From the NCBI GenBank assembly GCA_022478985.1, contig JAKSZP010007887.1:372001-436000 (forward strand): 64,000 bases of DNA. Direction: 5' to 3'. Below the pieces are notes generated by a model. The model was not told the DNA's origin, ran no database searches, and saw only the letters and a program-made list of their open reading frames with translations. A program made the translations under genes and the position numbers. The stretch comes from Massospora cicadina (Eukaryota > Entomophthoromycota > Entomophthoromycetes > Entomophthorales > Entomophthoraceae). Below are positions 1-11,989 of the stretch, in pieces. How positions within the stretch are numbered: position 1 is the stretch's first letter; each line of letters opens with the position of its first letter.

Positions 1-147
1 GATAAATGGCTTTCTGCAATCCAGGTGTTGAAGTATCAATCTCTTTTTTGTACTAGATGGTAAGTATCAGTCTCTCTTCATTGACTAAATGCAGTCCTTT
101 GCTCTGACCCCCAAATGAAAGGGGTATTTTTGATCCCAAACAGACAA

Positions 148-280
148 GCGTTTCAGCGAGTTAAGCAAAATTGTGGGATAAATAAATAGTAATACAACAG
201 CATTCCTAAGAATATCTGTATGTCTTAGAGGCTCTTAAGCTCAGGCATCTTGGAGATTTTTTCAACCTTATCATAAAAGG
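148..280 (-). pseudogene. gypsy B: reverse transcriptase thumb / RNase H connection fragment
   Basis: Minus-strand translation gives a stretch ending in DIQIFLGMLLYYYLFIPQF, the conserved FLGMxGYYRxFIPNF segment found between the RT and RNase H of Ty3/gypsy polyproteins. The reading frame has an internal stop just before DIQIF and another after the PQF residues. It continues the RT fragment at 2607-3150, from which it is separated by element H1. Nothing downstream of it (RNase H catalytic core, integrase) is in the window. Confidence 0.6.
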
Positions 281-409
281 GTATACTCATTCCACAATTA
301 GGCTTGTCCTAAAAATTACAATTTATGATGAAATAAGGTACATTTCTTTTATTTAACTGAGGCAAGCTGATCATGGGATGGAAATATCGAAACAGAAACT
401 CCAAAACTA

Positions 410-731
410 TTTTTTTAACTTTATTTGAGGTGGGCTGACCTTGGGACAAATATACTGCAAGATAGAGAGGATAGGGAGTAGGGAGCGAAATTATAGGAGT
501 GAAGGACAAAACCCAAGTACTGGGGGTAAAACTTTCCTGCATGTGTTCTGATAGGCCGGGATTACATGATCTAATTTCAAAGATTCACTTGGTCAGACTG
601 AGGCATGGTGCGCAAATCCACATGTATTGATATCCTCTTGGCACAGAAATGCAATTTCTGCCATGATGGGATTGGAACTCATGACGTGAGGGGTAATAGT
701 GGAAGCCCTCCTGACTATGCCACACCCCCTA
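410..731 (-). mobile_element. SINE S1, tRNA-headed, LINE-tailed, nested in the 3' UTR of H1
   Basis: On the minus strand a tRNA-like head carries a box A (TGGCATAGTCAGG, 710-722) and a box B (GAGTTCCAATCCC, 668-680) about 30 nt apart, as in an RNA polymerase III internal promoter. The body ends in the shared tail (TGTCCCAAGGTCAGCCCACC, then CAAATAAAG) near 415-450. An imperfect target duplication AGAAACTC[C/T]AAA[A/T]CTA flanks it at 394-409 and 732-747. Its insertion splits the H1 3' UTR, so two shared tails lie back to back at 347-450. The length of 322 bp is normal for a SINE. The head is the same general type as in S4. Confidence 0.85.
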
Positions 732-842
732 AGAAACTCTAAATCTAAATTAACCAAAAAGTGAAAAGACAGCCCTAAAAGAGCAGCTGGAAAAGTAAAG
801 AAATGAGAAAACAACCTACCAGGTGGCACAGTCGCGAGCTGC

Positions 843-2498
843 CTATCCCACCATGGCGGAGAGGGAGGGGGATCAAGATGTTCATAATCATTATTCTAAG
901 GATTAGCATTTAAAAAAGTAAATTAATTTTGATAGCAAGGGGGTTGGGGCATCTGCAGGATGAGAGTTGAAGTGAGGTAGATAGCAGTTGAGATTGACAA
1001 TTTGGGCCTGGATAAGAGACTTTATGAGTTCAGGAACAAGTGTTTGGCATGGATGCGGGCATTAGGAGTTAGGCTAATTTTGGAATGTTTGCTCTGTTGA
1101 CATGTGTGGATGGGGAAAATATGTCAGAGTAATGACATGTTTGACAGTGGCGGTGGCAGTTTTATAGAGGTGTTGGATATACTCTTTTCAGTAGGAGGAA
1201 AATCTGAGGGAAACAAGGGGGTACAGCCCTTTTTTAAATTCAGCGACAGATTTTGCCACGGCTTTGTTAAGATGGCAATATTTGGGATAGGACACGGGAA
1301 CCTCAGCTATCTGGTGACCGCTTGAGTATGGGATAGCGTTGGGTTTGGAGACAGATTGTTTGGGTGGGAGTGGGGCATCAAAGTCTGAATTCATAAAAGT
1401 TTCTAAATCGATTGGTTTAGCTGGAGGTGGGACAATTTCACCAAATTTAGTCATTTCATCCAATAAGTCCCAGAGATTTTGGTTGACTTGGATTGCGTCG
1501 TTGATGGTAGCTGTGGTTGGGTAAGTTTTGGGGCAGGAAATTTTTTGGATTAATATGGGTCAAAACCTGCTCCCAATTGGTTAGCATGGGTGGGAATTGG
1601 CCAGCTTGAATTTGGGTTGCTAAAGTTTGTGCTGGTTCATTGAGCGCACAACCTGGGGGGTGGGGCAGCCAAAATCACAAATCAATGCTATTGTGTGTCT
1701 TCTGGGTGGGGTTGGCATTATTTTCAGGGTTTAAATTGTATAAATATGATTTTTTGGTATGGTCAAATTCATGGCAGATGTGGTAAACTGTGCGGCCATT
1801 GTCAATTTAAGACCAAAAGAAATGGTCAAGTGTGGATGGAATGTAGGCATGCAGTGGGATGTGCTGGGCATGTTCAGCTGGTGGGGGTAATGTTGGCCAT
1901 TACCCAAGGTGTTGAAAGGCAATAAGCACCACACTGGGAAAATGAATTGGTTGATGGGTATTTACCATAAATGGACAGCCCTGACATCATCTCCTCATAA
2001 AGCGTTTGAGGGGGAGGTGTGAGGAGAGGTTCACAAATGTCTTCATAAGTTTGGCATCATATGAGAGACATGTTTTGGTGACGGTAAAAGGTGTGTTTTT
2101 ATATATTAAGGGCGTAGCTGCTGAAGAAGCTGCATCCTCTTTAGTGGGGAGTCTAAATCAAAATAGCCCTTGTAAGGGCGGATGTCTATAGATCCTGCTT
2201 GTGTGAATGTGGCAGTTGCCAGCTCAATTTTTGCTTTGTTGGTATACATGAGAAGACATCCTTACTCAACATGGAGGCTTATAGCGGATAGTGGATCAAG
2301 GTAGGACTAATAGATGGGGACAGGTTGAATGGACACGTGCAAGGTAAAGTGCTAAGTCCCTTGGAGAGACATAGTGGCTGGATGTATCTGGCAGACTGGA
2401 TGAGCCAGTCTGCATGCGTTTGCCTACTGGGCAGTAAATGCTAGCGGGTGGAGCTTTCTGCCCCATACTGGGCCAGCAGGTTGTGGATCTGAGGACAT
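843..2498 (-). pseudogene. H1 ORF1-like protein, RNA-binding type, interrupted
   Basis: Conceptual reading frame of about 551 codons from ATG at 2498 (start MSSDPQPAG) to TAG at 843-845, broken by frameshifts and stops. In order: proline-rich N-terminus; a segment with DIRPYKGYFDL resembling the first RRM-like strand of LINE ORF1; a block with FVNLSSHLPPQTL and YEEMMSGLSIYGKY, matching the LINE ORF1 pattern of a short strand, LP, then a helix ending in YG; a degraded zinc finger (HICHEFDH, first Cys lost); and a C-terminal domain with DEMTKFGEIVPPP. The last intact piece is at 1188-1463. The likely role is nucleic-acid binding in an RNP. It has the same architecture as H2 and H3, so it is a family protein and not a random ORF. 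Confidence 0.7.
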
Positions 2499-2606
2499 AA
2501 TCTGGGAAATCGATGCAATGAGGCGGTGGTAGAAAATTGACTTGGTTCTTAAAATCTTCAAACGCGATGTTGAGCAGAAAGAGAAAAGTTAAAGAAGGTA
2601 CATTTC

Positions 2607-3150
2607 ATGAAGTTTGTTTTGTTGTGTTTTTCTCTGAGTCATTTAAAATCTGACTTAGGTGATCTGGATTATTTTTAAAAGTCTTGGATAATACCGTTAA
2701 GTCATGTAGGTACATAATCACACAGCATAGTTTTGGATCTTGCATGATGTGATCCATCGCGCTTTAAAACGAGGCAGGAGCGTTGATTAATACCTTAGGG
2801 AGCTAGTAGATTGAAATAATCCTTCCATGCATATCAACGCGCATTTTTCTTGGTCTTCTGGTGATAGATTCATCTGCCAATAATCACTAGGAGGTCTGTT
2901 GTGGAGAATATATTCAGGCTGGAGAGTCAGGCTTGAGAATTATTAATCAGTAGGATCAGATAGTAGCTTTCTTAGTGAGATTGTTTATTGTCCTTTAATC
3001 AATCACTATTCTGTATCCGCCATTTTTCTTTTATATAAAAAACTGTGGAGAAACCATAGACTCTGAGTGGGCACAGGTAAGTCAGCATCTAATAGTTGTT
3101 TAAGCTCAGCCTTCATGTATTGCTCATCTACCTTTATCTTGCTATATGGT
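2607..3150 (-). pseudogene. gypsy B: reverse transcriptase fragment
   Basis: Minus-strand frames give a segment with ELKQLLDADLPVPTQSLWF (the usual ELxxLLxxGxIxPSxSPW start of a gypsy RT), then SDYWQMNLSPEDQEKCAL and EGLFQ (compare SGYWQIxLxxxDxxKTAF...GLFQ), then a region equivalent to the catalytic strand that is too damaged to score. Several stops lie between the blocks. Its right side is followed by SINE S2 and gypsy A and its left side by H1, which inserted at 2591. Confidence 0.65.
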
Positions 3151-3564
3151 TATGATCATACAGGGGTTGAATCATTTACATTAAACTATTTGTCCAATAA
3201 TTCATGCAACCATAGTTGACATCAGATGTAGAGAAAACATCTCAATAGTTTTAAAGTAATTAATGTATTTTTCAATTACATCCTAATTTATTTTATAATT
3301 TTGGACTTGAGTGATGGCGCAAATTAAGCAATTGGAAGGTTGCTAAAATCAAGGTGAGTACAAATAAATTGTACCTTTTCAATTTCAGGAATTGGAAGTA
3401 ATTTGACCATTCACCAATTCCTAATTTTCCTTAACTAGGATATCGTGGTTAACTAGGATTACAAGTAGTGCTCATTAGGTTACTGATAAGATGGATTGAG
3501 AGCTCCTGGTAAAACTTTTTGTTAAACCTAGCTGCTCTTTAATGCTAGTAATATGTAGCAATCA

Positions 3565-3812
3565 CTACCACTGCCTCCCGAGTTCGATCCTGGTAGTTAA
3601 CTTTGGGTAGGGGACAATTTTGACTGTGTTGGTTTTGCGCGCCAATTCCCCAAACCGAGATAGCAAATAGCAAAAGCGGTCCATGGAGTTCCTGGCCTAT
3701 CATACACCACGCATGGAGGTTTTCCAGGTTTTATTCTCCTTTCCCATTTTCTTCACTTCCCTTATTGGTGCAGTATCATCCCCAGGTCAGCCCACCTCGA
3801 ATAAAATTTAAA
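3565..3812 (+). mobile_element. SINE S2, 5'-truncated, with perfect target duplication
   Basis: A perfect 14-bp duplication ATATGTAGCAATCA lies at 3551-3564 and 3813-3826. The insert begins inside a tRNA-like head and keeps box B (GAGTTCGATCC, 3580-3590) but not box A. The body (for example TTCCTGGCCTATCATA) closely matches the reverse complement of S3 at 18.9-19.2 kb, and it ends in the shared tail CCCAGGTCAGCCCACCTCG followed by AATAAAATTTAAA. S2 is therefore a second SINE type with the same tail as S1 and S4. It lies in gypsy B sequence about 70 bp left of the gypsy A LTR. Confidence 0.87.
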
Positions 3813-3898
3813 ATATGTAGCAATCAGTTTGGGGTATACTCAGGGTTATATTGGTATAGAAAACTCTTTGTCCTCCTAATTTTATTTTTACCCCTCAG

Positions 3899-5110
3899 TG
3901 TTTAGCACGATGACCTCAGCTTTCTTAACTTTAAAGGCCAACTCTCTTCTCAAGTGGTCTAGACTTCACATATTAGTAATCATAAAACCTTGGCTAACAT
4001 CAAAAGCGCTCTCACTAAGAAATTCCTTCTCTGATGATACCCCTTAGTGCATCAATCACTTAGTTACACTGTCTGCACTATAAATAAACTTCTTGACATT
4101 CTTTGACATTTACTTAACATATGTTGACAATCGTGAATTAACAGGAATTTTACTGGCAACTACTACAGAATGGGTAATCCCAGACTGGTTATTGGTGTGT
4201 ACTAACTTGATAGAAAGCAAGTTTAAATAAAATAGAATAATATTAGATATTTTAAGTAGCTTTTATTAAGATGTAATGAAGTATTTTATACTTCAGTAGA
4301 AAATTAAGACAGAATGCATCTCATAAAATATGTATTTAGGGGTATCAATATGAGTATTTTATTAATATCCTCTAGTCAGGCATTTTCTGACTGCTGCTTT
4401 AGTCTCTTCACTCATTTGAGCCAGTTCTTGTATGTTTGAGCTTCGTCTAGGGGTGTTTACCCCTGAGCCTGGTGTTCAGGGGCCTTTGTGCTAAGTCTCT
4501 CTTCTGAAACGTGACTCATTATACTCATTTTTGATATTGGTTTATTACCCAAATCGGTTATTCTGGTTTTGGCTTCAGGCTAGAGTGCTGGTGCTCCTAC
4601 AATGTGTCTCACATCATGGCGTTGAGCTTCTCTCAAAAATTTTAGTTGGCAGATTTGACAATATTCACTTTTTAAACTCAGCGGGCATAAATAAGTTTTC
4701 TCTTTATTTTGTTACTGCTAGAAATTAACTTATTTTTTGAACTTAAAAGTATAAAAGGGGTCATTTTTCATATCTTTTTGGCGGCTTTGTCATCTACCTA
4801 TAATAAAACTTCTAAAGCATCAGGGCAAAAATGATTATACATAACGTCACTTCATTCTGACTGAAATCATTGCCAATAACTTAACTATGATCAAACTGAA
4901 TTTTTTTGACTTGCCCTCATCTATAAAAGGCCTTGATTGACCCTATGCGGTGGGACAGTCACCAGTGCCTCCACCAGGTTGAGGGGTTGCTTTCATGATT
5001 TCCACAGGTTAAGGAAAGACCAGATACACCAGTCGCGGCTTTATTCGCGACTTCCCATCCCAAGTTGAGACCTGGGAATGCTCAAAGGTGCCAGATGTGC
5101 ACTCTATAAA
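3899..5110 (-). repeat. gypsy A left LTR (3' LTR of the element)
   Basis: Matches the right copy along its length: the start TTTAGCACGATGACCTCAGC against 10.1 kb, CTCTCACTAAG plus CTTGGTTACAC-like blocks, and a block with TCTATAAAAGG (about 4919-4929), a TCACAGTGCCTCCACCAG-like stretch, then ACCAGATACACC. The start at 3899 is set by a TG dinucleotide and by alignment to the right copy. The end is approximate. The TATAAAAGG-like element lies on the strand opposite to pol. Confidence 0.65.
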
Positions 5111-5537
5111 GACAATTAATAGTATCATTTTTGCGGATGGAGTATTCTACTACTCTCTTAGTTATCACAGTGGCAGGCTCAGTCCAAATGGCCTGTAGTT
5201 TCTTTGGTTGTGTTCCTCTAAGATTGTAAACAAGACCTTATTACTATTTTGTATTTGGGTAACTTATTATCTATGAATCTCTTTGAATTGGACGGAGGCT
5301 AGCTTTAATGTAGTTTGATATTTATAAAAGTATTCTTTTAACTCTTCAGCCAACTCCTGTTGGTAACTCCCAGGCCTAGGCTTCTTTTATCTGTTGTTTA
5401 TGATCGGTGCCAGGAGGGTAGGCAACGCAGCCTATCGCCCTATACTGGGCTTTAAAGGAGAACACGATAATTACGCAGTGATGGATTAACTGTTAAGCTA
5501 ACAGCGCAAATGGGAGCAACTGTTCCCATTTTGACCT

Positions 5538-5965
5538 TTAATTAAAAGCCATCTTCTTTAAAATCTCCCTAGGGTCCCGTTTAGTCTTGATACTTCCATT
5601 GGGATTAGAAGTAGCTGATGGTAAATAACATCTTCTCCCTATCAAGCCCATTAACTTTTTAGCTACATCAAAGTTGAAATTTTTGCCATTTGTCCAACAG
5701 TAATGTTTGAAGGCATCCATGTCTCGTGATCAACTTGATGTGCAAGAAACGGTCAGTAGAATTTATGGTGTACGTCTTGACTGCAGATGCTTTGACACAC
5801 TTAGTGAAGTGGTCAAACACCAGGAATAAACTTGTTACAACTTGATGTTGTTGGTAAAGTTCCCAGAATGTTAGTACAGATATTGCTGAATGGTGAAGTG
5901 AGGTTGATTGGCGTAAACTTGATTAGCTTTTCAAGTGGACAAAATTTGCTTTAAGGTACACACAA
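5538..5965 (-). pseudogene. gypsy A: integrase core fragment
   Basis: Minus-strand frames read ILGTLPTTSSCNKFI and VFDHFTKCVKASAVKT, equivalent to the DxxGPLPxTxxGNKYI...xDHFTKWVEA block of Ty3/gypsy integrases. TNGKNFNFDVAKKLMG follows, matching the second catalytic block (DNGxxF), where the aspartate position is not conserved. At least two frameshifts separate the blocks. It lies downstream of RNase H as expected for a minus-strand gypsy element. The third catalytic residue (Glu) was not located. Confidence 0.65.
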
Positions 5966-6579
5966 CTCCAATACTTGGTGTACTTCGTCAAACATGCATT
6001 CCCAGTAGAGTCTCTCTTTAAAGTAAGCAAACTTCATCTGGAATCGTCAATGGCCCACATGCTTGTGAGCCTCCATAACTATCTCCATGCAAACAATGGG
6101 CCATATGTATGGATACCATTTGTCTTAAAGTTTATTTTGCTTTTTTATATTAGCACGACAAGTGTATTTTGAACATCTGCTTAGGACGCTCTTCATCTCT
6201 TCAGTTCCATCCTGACAGGCCTCTTCAGGTAGCCTAATTAGGTTGACCATGCGATTGTTTTCTTGCGCCAGCAGGTGAAATTCTGGTAGTTTTGAAAACC
6301 ATCTGTGTTAAGGTGTTTATCTACAGCTCAATGTATGATTTTGAAATCATGCCCTTAGAGGAGGACATCCCACGGGAAAGGCGCCCATTAGGATCTTTCA
6401 TGTTTCTTAACCAGGGGAATGATGCGTGTTCTGTGACTATTATCAATCTAATTCATATAGATAAGGCCTAAAGTGCTTGACTGCTCTTATTACTGCAATG
6501 ATTCACATTCAGTAACTGTGTAATTCTTTTCTGCCATGATGTATAATTTAGAGCAATACTCTAAGCGTGATCTACCCCG

Positions 6580-7580
6580 TCAATATCCAGTTGAGATAAG
6601 ATTGCACCAAATCTTCACATCACTGGCATCAGTGTACAAAAAGAAGGTATTGTTTAAGTCTGGATATGTCAAGATTGGTGCTTCTACCAAACATGCCTTC
6701 AACTCCGCAAATACCTTCTCCTGCTTCAGGCTCCATTTAAACTTTGTTTCTTTAGTCAGCAAGTAGGTAAAGGGCGCCGCCAAGTCTGCAAAATTTGGTT
6801 TGAACTTCTTGTGGTATCCCACCATTCCTAAGAATACTTGAACGTCCCTCATACTCTTTGGTGGCTTCATTACCATGATCGCGTTCACTTTCTCATCCTG
6901 AGGATTAATTCCAGCTGGTCTAATCTTGTGCCGCAGGAAACCAGATGTCTCTTCAGGATAGTACATTTGCTTCTCTTCAGTTTTAGGTTGGATGTGTGAG
7001 GTTGTGTAATGACATCTAAGAGTGCTGCAAATGTTCCTGAAACGTGCAACAGAAAACTTTGATTTTATTGAGGTATATTAACACTCTTGATAACTTAAGA
7101 TCGCCAAAATCCGCTAATCAATTGTTGATAGGTTGTAGGGGCGTTATAGAGCCCCTGCGGCATCCTTGTGGGTTCAAAAAACCTGGATGCTTATTAAGGC
7201 GTAATTTTCCTGGTGCTTGAGCAAGAGCTCCATTTGTACGTAGCCGCTGGCTTGGTCCATGGCTGAAAAGTATTTTAGCTGCCCAGGTACTTTAAAGCCT
7301 TATGAAGCATAGCATCAGGTATGAGTCCTTCTTGGTAATCTTGTTTAAGTGGCATTAATCTGTGACAAGCCTATGGGTCCCATCTTTCACGCGCACCAGC
7401 AACAAAGGAAATGCGCATGGGTTCTTTGACGGAATGATTATCCCAGCTTCAGCTAACTGATTGAGCTCATGCTTTATGACTGCATCCTCTGTCTTCAAAC
7501 TTTGGTAAGGTTTGGACCTGAAGGGGATAGCTGAACCGGAGACCATCTTAGGGACCTCCTTTGCATAGGACATAGTCATT
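6580..7580 (-). pseudogene. gypsy A: reverse transcriptase and RNase H
   Basis: The RT starts in the piece at 7579-7355 with HELNQLAEAGIIIPSKNPCA and VRVKDGTHRLVTD. The catalytic strand, expected as YLDD, reads LIYLNKIKVF near 7050-7075, so both active-site aspartates are replaced (N and K). The next piece (6966-6580) has SMRDVQVFLGMVGYHKKF, NFADLAAPF and the RNase H start LYTDASDV. Frameshifts separate the pieces. The protein family is clear, but the enzyme is inactive as it stands. Confidence 0.8.
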
Positions 7581-10079
7581 GAGTCCAGTGCTTAAGTTGT
7601 CACTAAATTTGTCTAAAAGTTCAGCCAACTCTTTTTGCTGCTTAATGTCATATCCGCAAACCCAAGCTTGTTGAACCTCCTACTGTATAGATGAACTTAA
7701 TACCTTGGCAACTGGTTAGGCGGTCCAGTGCTACAACTTGTCTTTTTTGCCTTAGTATTTTAGGGTAATAATTCTCACCAAAACAAGGACTAGCTCTCCA
7801 TACCAGGTGTTATCGTAGAATCCTGGTAATACTCTGGGCTCTTGTTCATGTATTCTAACTTGATTGTACACTTTCAATACTGTGTCAGGAGGAATCTTAT
7901 CACTGATCTCAAAGTCATTCTTCTTTGCTCCTCTGGTCAAATTTCATGCTCACACTAACAAAAAAGGAAGTCTTTCCACAGCGCTCATGGTAGGCGGTAG
8001 TTTTGTAACACCCTTCTCCGGTAAGGTTTAATAAAATTGGATAGATCAGAGGGTCTGTCTAAATCAAGGACGTACCATGATTTTGAGGTTTTAAGTCCTC
8101 GTCCTTGAGTACAAGGGAGAGTTAGTAGCTCGGAATGCTAACTGTGCTTGTAGTAAAATCAATCTATGACCAAACTCTAGAAAAAACTGTGTGATGGTCA
8201 GGAAATTATAGTGGTCATTGTCCAAAGCTACTGCAAGTGCAATCAGGATCATGCGCCCATATTGTAAAGAAAAGCAAAATAAATCCTAAGGCGCGGGTAA
8301 TGTCAGGTCCTGCAGTGCAATATTTCAAATTGTAATTAATTTCTTGGATAAAAATGTTCTTCTTCACGAGTTTGTAGAATATAATGTCAATAGAGCCCAG
8401 GTTCCTGCACTGCCAGTACACGCACCTCCTTAATTGTATTTTCACCCTCTTTATGTTCTTGCTTAAGGATTTCCAATTGCTAGGAAATCTGTGGCATATT
8501 CCTCAAATTGTTTCAGAGCAATAGCGCTTATAATGAACTGGTTAGTGTCTTCACCATCTGGTGTCCCTATTCTCAAAAGTAGATGCGATAGGCTGCTCTT
8601 CTTTCTTTAACTAAATTGATCACTCAGGTGGGCTAATTTGCTTGGTCCAAATAGGTACTGTTTGATACAATTTCGTCAGCACCATGAACTTTCAATCTAG
8701 CCGGTACAGCACATTGCTGGGAGCCCCTAACACATTTCAACCCACACTAGCCAAGCTTTTATCTTCATGGTCATCCTCACCATCAGTGTGGAGATCCACC
8801 TTATTTACGGTATAGGCGTGTCCTCTTTAGGGGTTCAAACCTTGATTTCAGCTGTAGATAACGGACAGTATTGTGCAAAATGCCCAGGAAGGTGACACTT
8901 GAATTCTCAGCGTGGCAAGCTTTCAGGCGGTTTGTTGCTATTCTCCTGGGCTTTTCAACTTTTTCATTGTTGACATAAATGGCCTTGTTGACTCATTGAG
9001 GGGGTAGTGTAGGTGACATGTCCTTAAATCAGATTTGTACTTCCCTTATACTTTGAGTATTTCCTCCTTGAGCTCTTTAAGGGACATTGCGCTCTTGACC
9101 GTCAGTCATGTACATCTTCAGATTAGATGCATCTCCAAGGAGCATAATAAAACTCTTTTGGCGGTAAGCAGATCCGTTGTTCCTGTGATCTACACTTCTA
9201 ATTTAAGGTAGAAACGAAAATCATAATTTGTAACTGACTCATATACCCCATCTTATCTATAGGAACTGTTACTTCATATTCTGGACATCATGTTTGCTAC
9301 CAAACTTGAATACAAAGATGCTTTTGATTTCAGTCTAAGATACTTCAGGTCTCAAGCTTAGCTGAAAACTCCTGAGCCTAACAGCTCATTCATCCTAGCA
9401 CGTGGTGAGTCTTCTGGTGATTGATTGCTCATCCATGCTATTTTTGTACATCTGGAGGAAGCCCGTAATTGTCCCCTCGCCAGGTTTATACATGGTCTTT
9501 AAATTGGTTTAAAGTTTATATCCTCTTCTACAGGACTAGCGTGCATCATAGTAGGCTTAGTATAAGTTTTGATTGGTTGTGTTGAATTTTTATTTGTCCA
9601 CACAGGTGCATCCATTCGAAATATACAAAAAGTAGTGTATATTTTGGTACAGTATGCTTCGGTGTCTTCAAGTCATTTATAATCTTATATATTACAAACA
9701 GCATGTTGTTGTTTTGCTCTAAGAGTTTTACATTCTCATTCAAAAGCATGATGGTTTCGCCTTTCTCTTTTTTTGATTAATATAAGTCTCTCCATGATGT
9801 TTAGTGTATTATCAGTTTGATAATTAGCGAGGGTCCTCTCACTATAGTTAGTGAGGCAATTCTAGCTCCCCAAGTGGATTCCTTGACACTCTTAAGTTAA
9901 TTACTTAAATTTCACACTTCATATTCCAGGGTACAGAGTCTAAAACAGATGCTATCATCCTCACAAACCAAGAGTTTATAGGATCTTCTTCATCCTCTTT
10001 ATGATACACCTCTATATCTCATCTTCATATGTTGCTCATAAGAGCTAACATGATCATCGCTAAAGCCTGGTAATGATAT
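7581..10079 (-). pseudogene. gypsy A: gag and protease region, strongly decayed
   Basis: This is the interval between the RT and the primer-binding site, where gag and protease are expected. The one clear mark is CHLPGHFAQYC at 8897-8865 (minus), the second half of a CCHC zinc knuckle (C-x4-H-x4-C), with a stop where the upstream cysteine pair should be. A polypeptide at 7940-7752 (EISDKIPPDTVLKVYN) may come from the protease-RT linker. No continuous frame exists and no aspartic protease motif could be placed with confidence. Confidence 0.5.
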
Positions 10080-10096
10080 CCCTGTAGTGAGATACA
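10080..10096 (-). other. gypsy A primer-binding site (degraded)
   Basis: The plus strand reads CCCTGTAGTGAGATACA, which aligns to the CCCNGTAGTGAGCACCA found at the same place in elements B, C and D. The CACCA end has changed to ATACA. It sits directly inside the right LTR, as expected for the 5' end of a minus-strand element. Confidence 0.55.
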
Positions 10097-11420
10097 ATTC
10101 AGCACAATGACCTCAGCTCATTATACTTTAGAGGCTGACTCTCTGCTCTTGGGGGCCTAACCTGCGAATAATAGACACTAAACAACATTCACTAACTTCA
10201 CACTAGCTCTCACTAAGCAAATCCTTCTATGTTTCTACTCCTTGGTGCAATAATCGCTTGGTTACACAGTCTGCACCCTTAGTGAAATTCTTGATACTTT
10301 TAAACCTTTTCAACATATTTTGGCCTTTGTAAATCAACAGGAACTTTCCTACCTTTTGCTTAGCGTTATCATCTCAAAGGTATCCTTAACAGAGTGCCCT
10401 TTTTTAAATAGGCTGACCCTAGACTGGTTACTAGCAATTACTACAGATTGGTCAATCCCAGACTGGGTACTGGTAATTGCTAACTTTATCACAATACAAG
10501 GGTAAAATAAAAACGATAAACTTAGGATATTATAGAAAGTTTTTATTAAGATTTAAAACGGTTCCTTTTATACTTCAGGAGAAATTTAAGATATTAAATG
10601 AATAAAAAACATAATTTGGTTTTTAGGATCATCAATATGAGGATTTTTCAAGAATTTCTAATCAGACATTTTCTGACTGCTGATTCAGTCTATTCACTAA
10701 TTTGAGAAAATCCTTGTATGCGCAAGCTCTGCCTTGTGGTTACCCCTGAACCTGGATGTTTAGGGGAATTTATGCTAGGTCCCACTTCTGGTTCTTGGCT
10801 CATTGTGTTCATTTTTAATATTGGTTTAAACCTAATTTGGCAAATCTAATTTTGACCTCAGGTTGGAGCAATGTCACTCCTACAATGCACTTGCGTTGTT
10901 GCTTTGAGCTGCTATCAAAATTAGTAAAATACCATATTTGGTAATACCTACTATCAAACCTTGGATGGTTTAATTGGGTTTGTACATCACTATATCACTG
11001 GCGGAACCAAAAAATATCTCAGAACCCTAAAGCATAAAAAGGGGTAGTTTTTCATATGATTCTCAGAGGTTTTATCATCCTCAGATGATATACCTTTCTA
11101 ACGTGGCTGGCGAAAATTAATTAGCATGACATCACTTCATTCTGACTGAAAATTATTGCCAATTATGCCACCTTGATCAGACTTAAAATTTATTGACTCA
11201 CCCTCACCTATAAAAGGGCCTTGATCGCCCTCATCCGCGGAAGGGCTGGTCACAGTACCTCCACCAGTTTAGCGGTTGCTTCTATGTATTCCAATGGTCT
11301 AGGAATGACCAGATACACCTGGTGCAGCCTCATCCGCAAAAGGTGGCACAAAATGATATGCCTTCTGCTGCATCTATTGAGTCAAGTAGCTTTTTTATTC
11401 TTCCAAAGGTAGAATATCTC
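10096..11420 (-). repeat. gypsy A right LTR (5' LTR of the element)
   Basis: Direct-repeat partner of 3899-5110. It shares AGCACAATGACCTCAGCTC, the block with CTCTCACTAAGCAAATCCTTCT, the TCTGACTGCTG block near 10.7 kb, CACCTATAAAAGGGCC near 11.2 kb and GACCAGATACACCTGG near 11.3 kb. The right end is approximate (somewhere in 11350-11430). Gypsy B sequence follows. Confidence 0.6.
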
Positions 11421-11539
11421 AAAGTTAAATTAGAATCAGGGTACTTAACCAGAGAAAGATTAAATCCTCTTGATGGAGTTTTTATTATTTAGTAAAAGGG
11501 GAGCTCCATAATCAAGTAGTAGTAAATATACTTTTTCAG

Positions 11540-11700
11540 AATGACTACTCCTTTGTATCAAATCATAAACTTCATCACAATAAGTATATCATACTGGCTT
11601 CTGTCCAGGGCAATTACGGGAGCTGAGAAAAAAACTTGACAACTCCAATTGGATGAGATAAAAATGCACAATTGCCTTGGTGTTTTCAGGACCAGCAGTT
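11540..11700 (-). pseudogene. gypsy B: protease-like fragment
   Basis: The minus strand reads SAPVIALDRSQYDILI followed by MKFMI, a stop and YKGVVIL. This parallels the gypsy D segment after its DTGA motif (AQAIVLPNSHYDLLI, then FL, stop, HYGAVIDM), where the YDxLIGxxFL block is typical of the second half of retroviral-type aspartic proteases. The DTGA motif itself was not found here. Its position between gag and the gypsy A insertion fits element B. Confidence 0.5.
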
Positions 11701-11989
11701 CTATACTCTTGAGTTTATATGAGTTTTGGGGCGAGTTTGATCTTCGTAATGAGTTGGGATAAGACATCATTATTAGTTGGTCCCATATCCTTGTTAACAT
11801 AACTTTAACCTATTAAATCACCACAATCCACTTTATTAATGGCTCCTATAAACTTCAGTTGGAGGGCTAACATCTCTTTAAGGGCGAAATGTTACATTGA
11901 GCTTCTAAGTTTTGGGATACTTTTTTTGGTCTCAAGTAGACTGTGCATCCTAGAGATGTGTTTGATTAACAGGGAAAGGTCTTGATCAG

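Larger units (their letters stand above)
347..2590 (-). mobile_element. H1: ORF1-only non-LTR element with LINE-type 3' tail (full length, carries SINE S1)
   Basis: Flanked by an imperfect 16-bp target duplication AAA[T/G]AAGGTACATTTC at 331-346 and 2591-2606. Subtracting nested SINE S1 and its target copy leaves about 1906 bp, against 1915 and 1917 bp for sister copies H2 and H3. The minus strand reads: 5' leader of about 92 nt, one ORF of about 550 codons (2498 to 843), 3' UTR, then the shared tail at about 347-390 (CCCATGATCAGCTTGCCTC then TTAAATAAA). There is no endonuclease or reverse transcriptase. It sits inside gypsy B between the RT and RNase H parts. Mobilisation in trans by the local LINE family is inferred from the shared tail and LINE-length duplication. 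Confidence 0.8.
3899..11420 (-). mobile_element. Ty3/gypsy retrotransposon A (minus strand), nested in gypsy B
   Basis: Two diverged direct repeats of about 1.2-1.3 kb (3899-5110 and 10096-11420) bound an interior that encodes, on the minus strand, gag remnants, RT, RNase H and integrase in standard gypsy order. A degraded primer-binding site sits just inside the right (5') LTR at 10080-10096. Total length is about 7.5 kb. Gypsy B protease sequence resumes right of it and B-type DNA lies left of it, which supports nesting. The outer LTR ends and target duplication could not be fixed to the base because the two LTRs have diverged strongly at the right end. Confidence 0.75.

Noticed and set aside
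3548..3600. Genuine tRNA gene at the box B-like GAGTTCGATCC
   Set aside because: No acceptor stem or box A, and the segment starts exactly at a target duplication; it is a truncated SINE.
8610..8660. A further copy of the shared tail (reverse complement reads CCAAGC...TTAGCCCACCTGA)
   Set aside because: Only a loose match with an insertion in the core, no AATAAA and no SINE head or duplication nearby.
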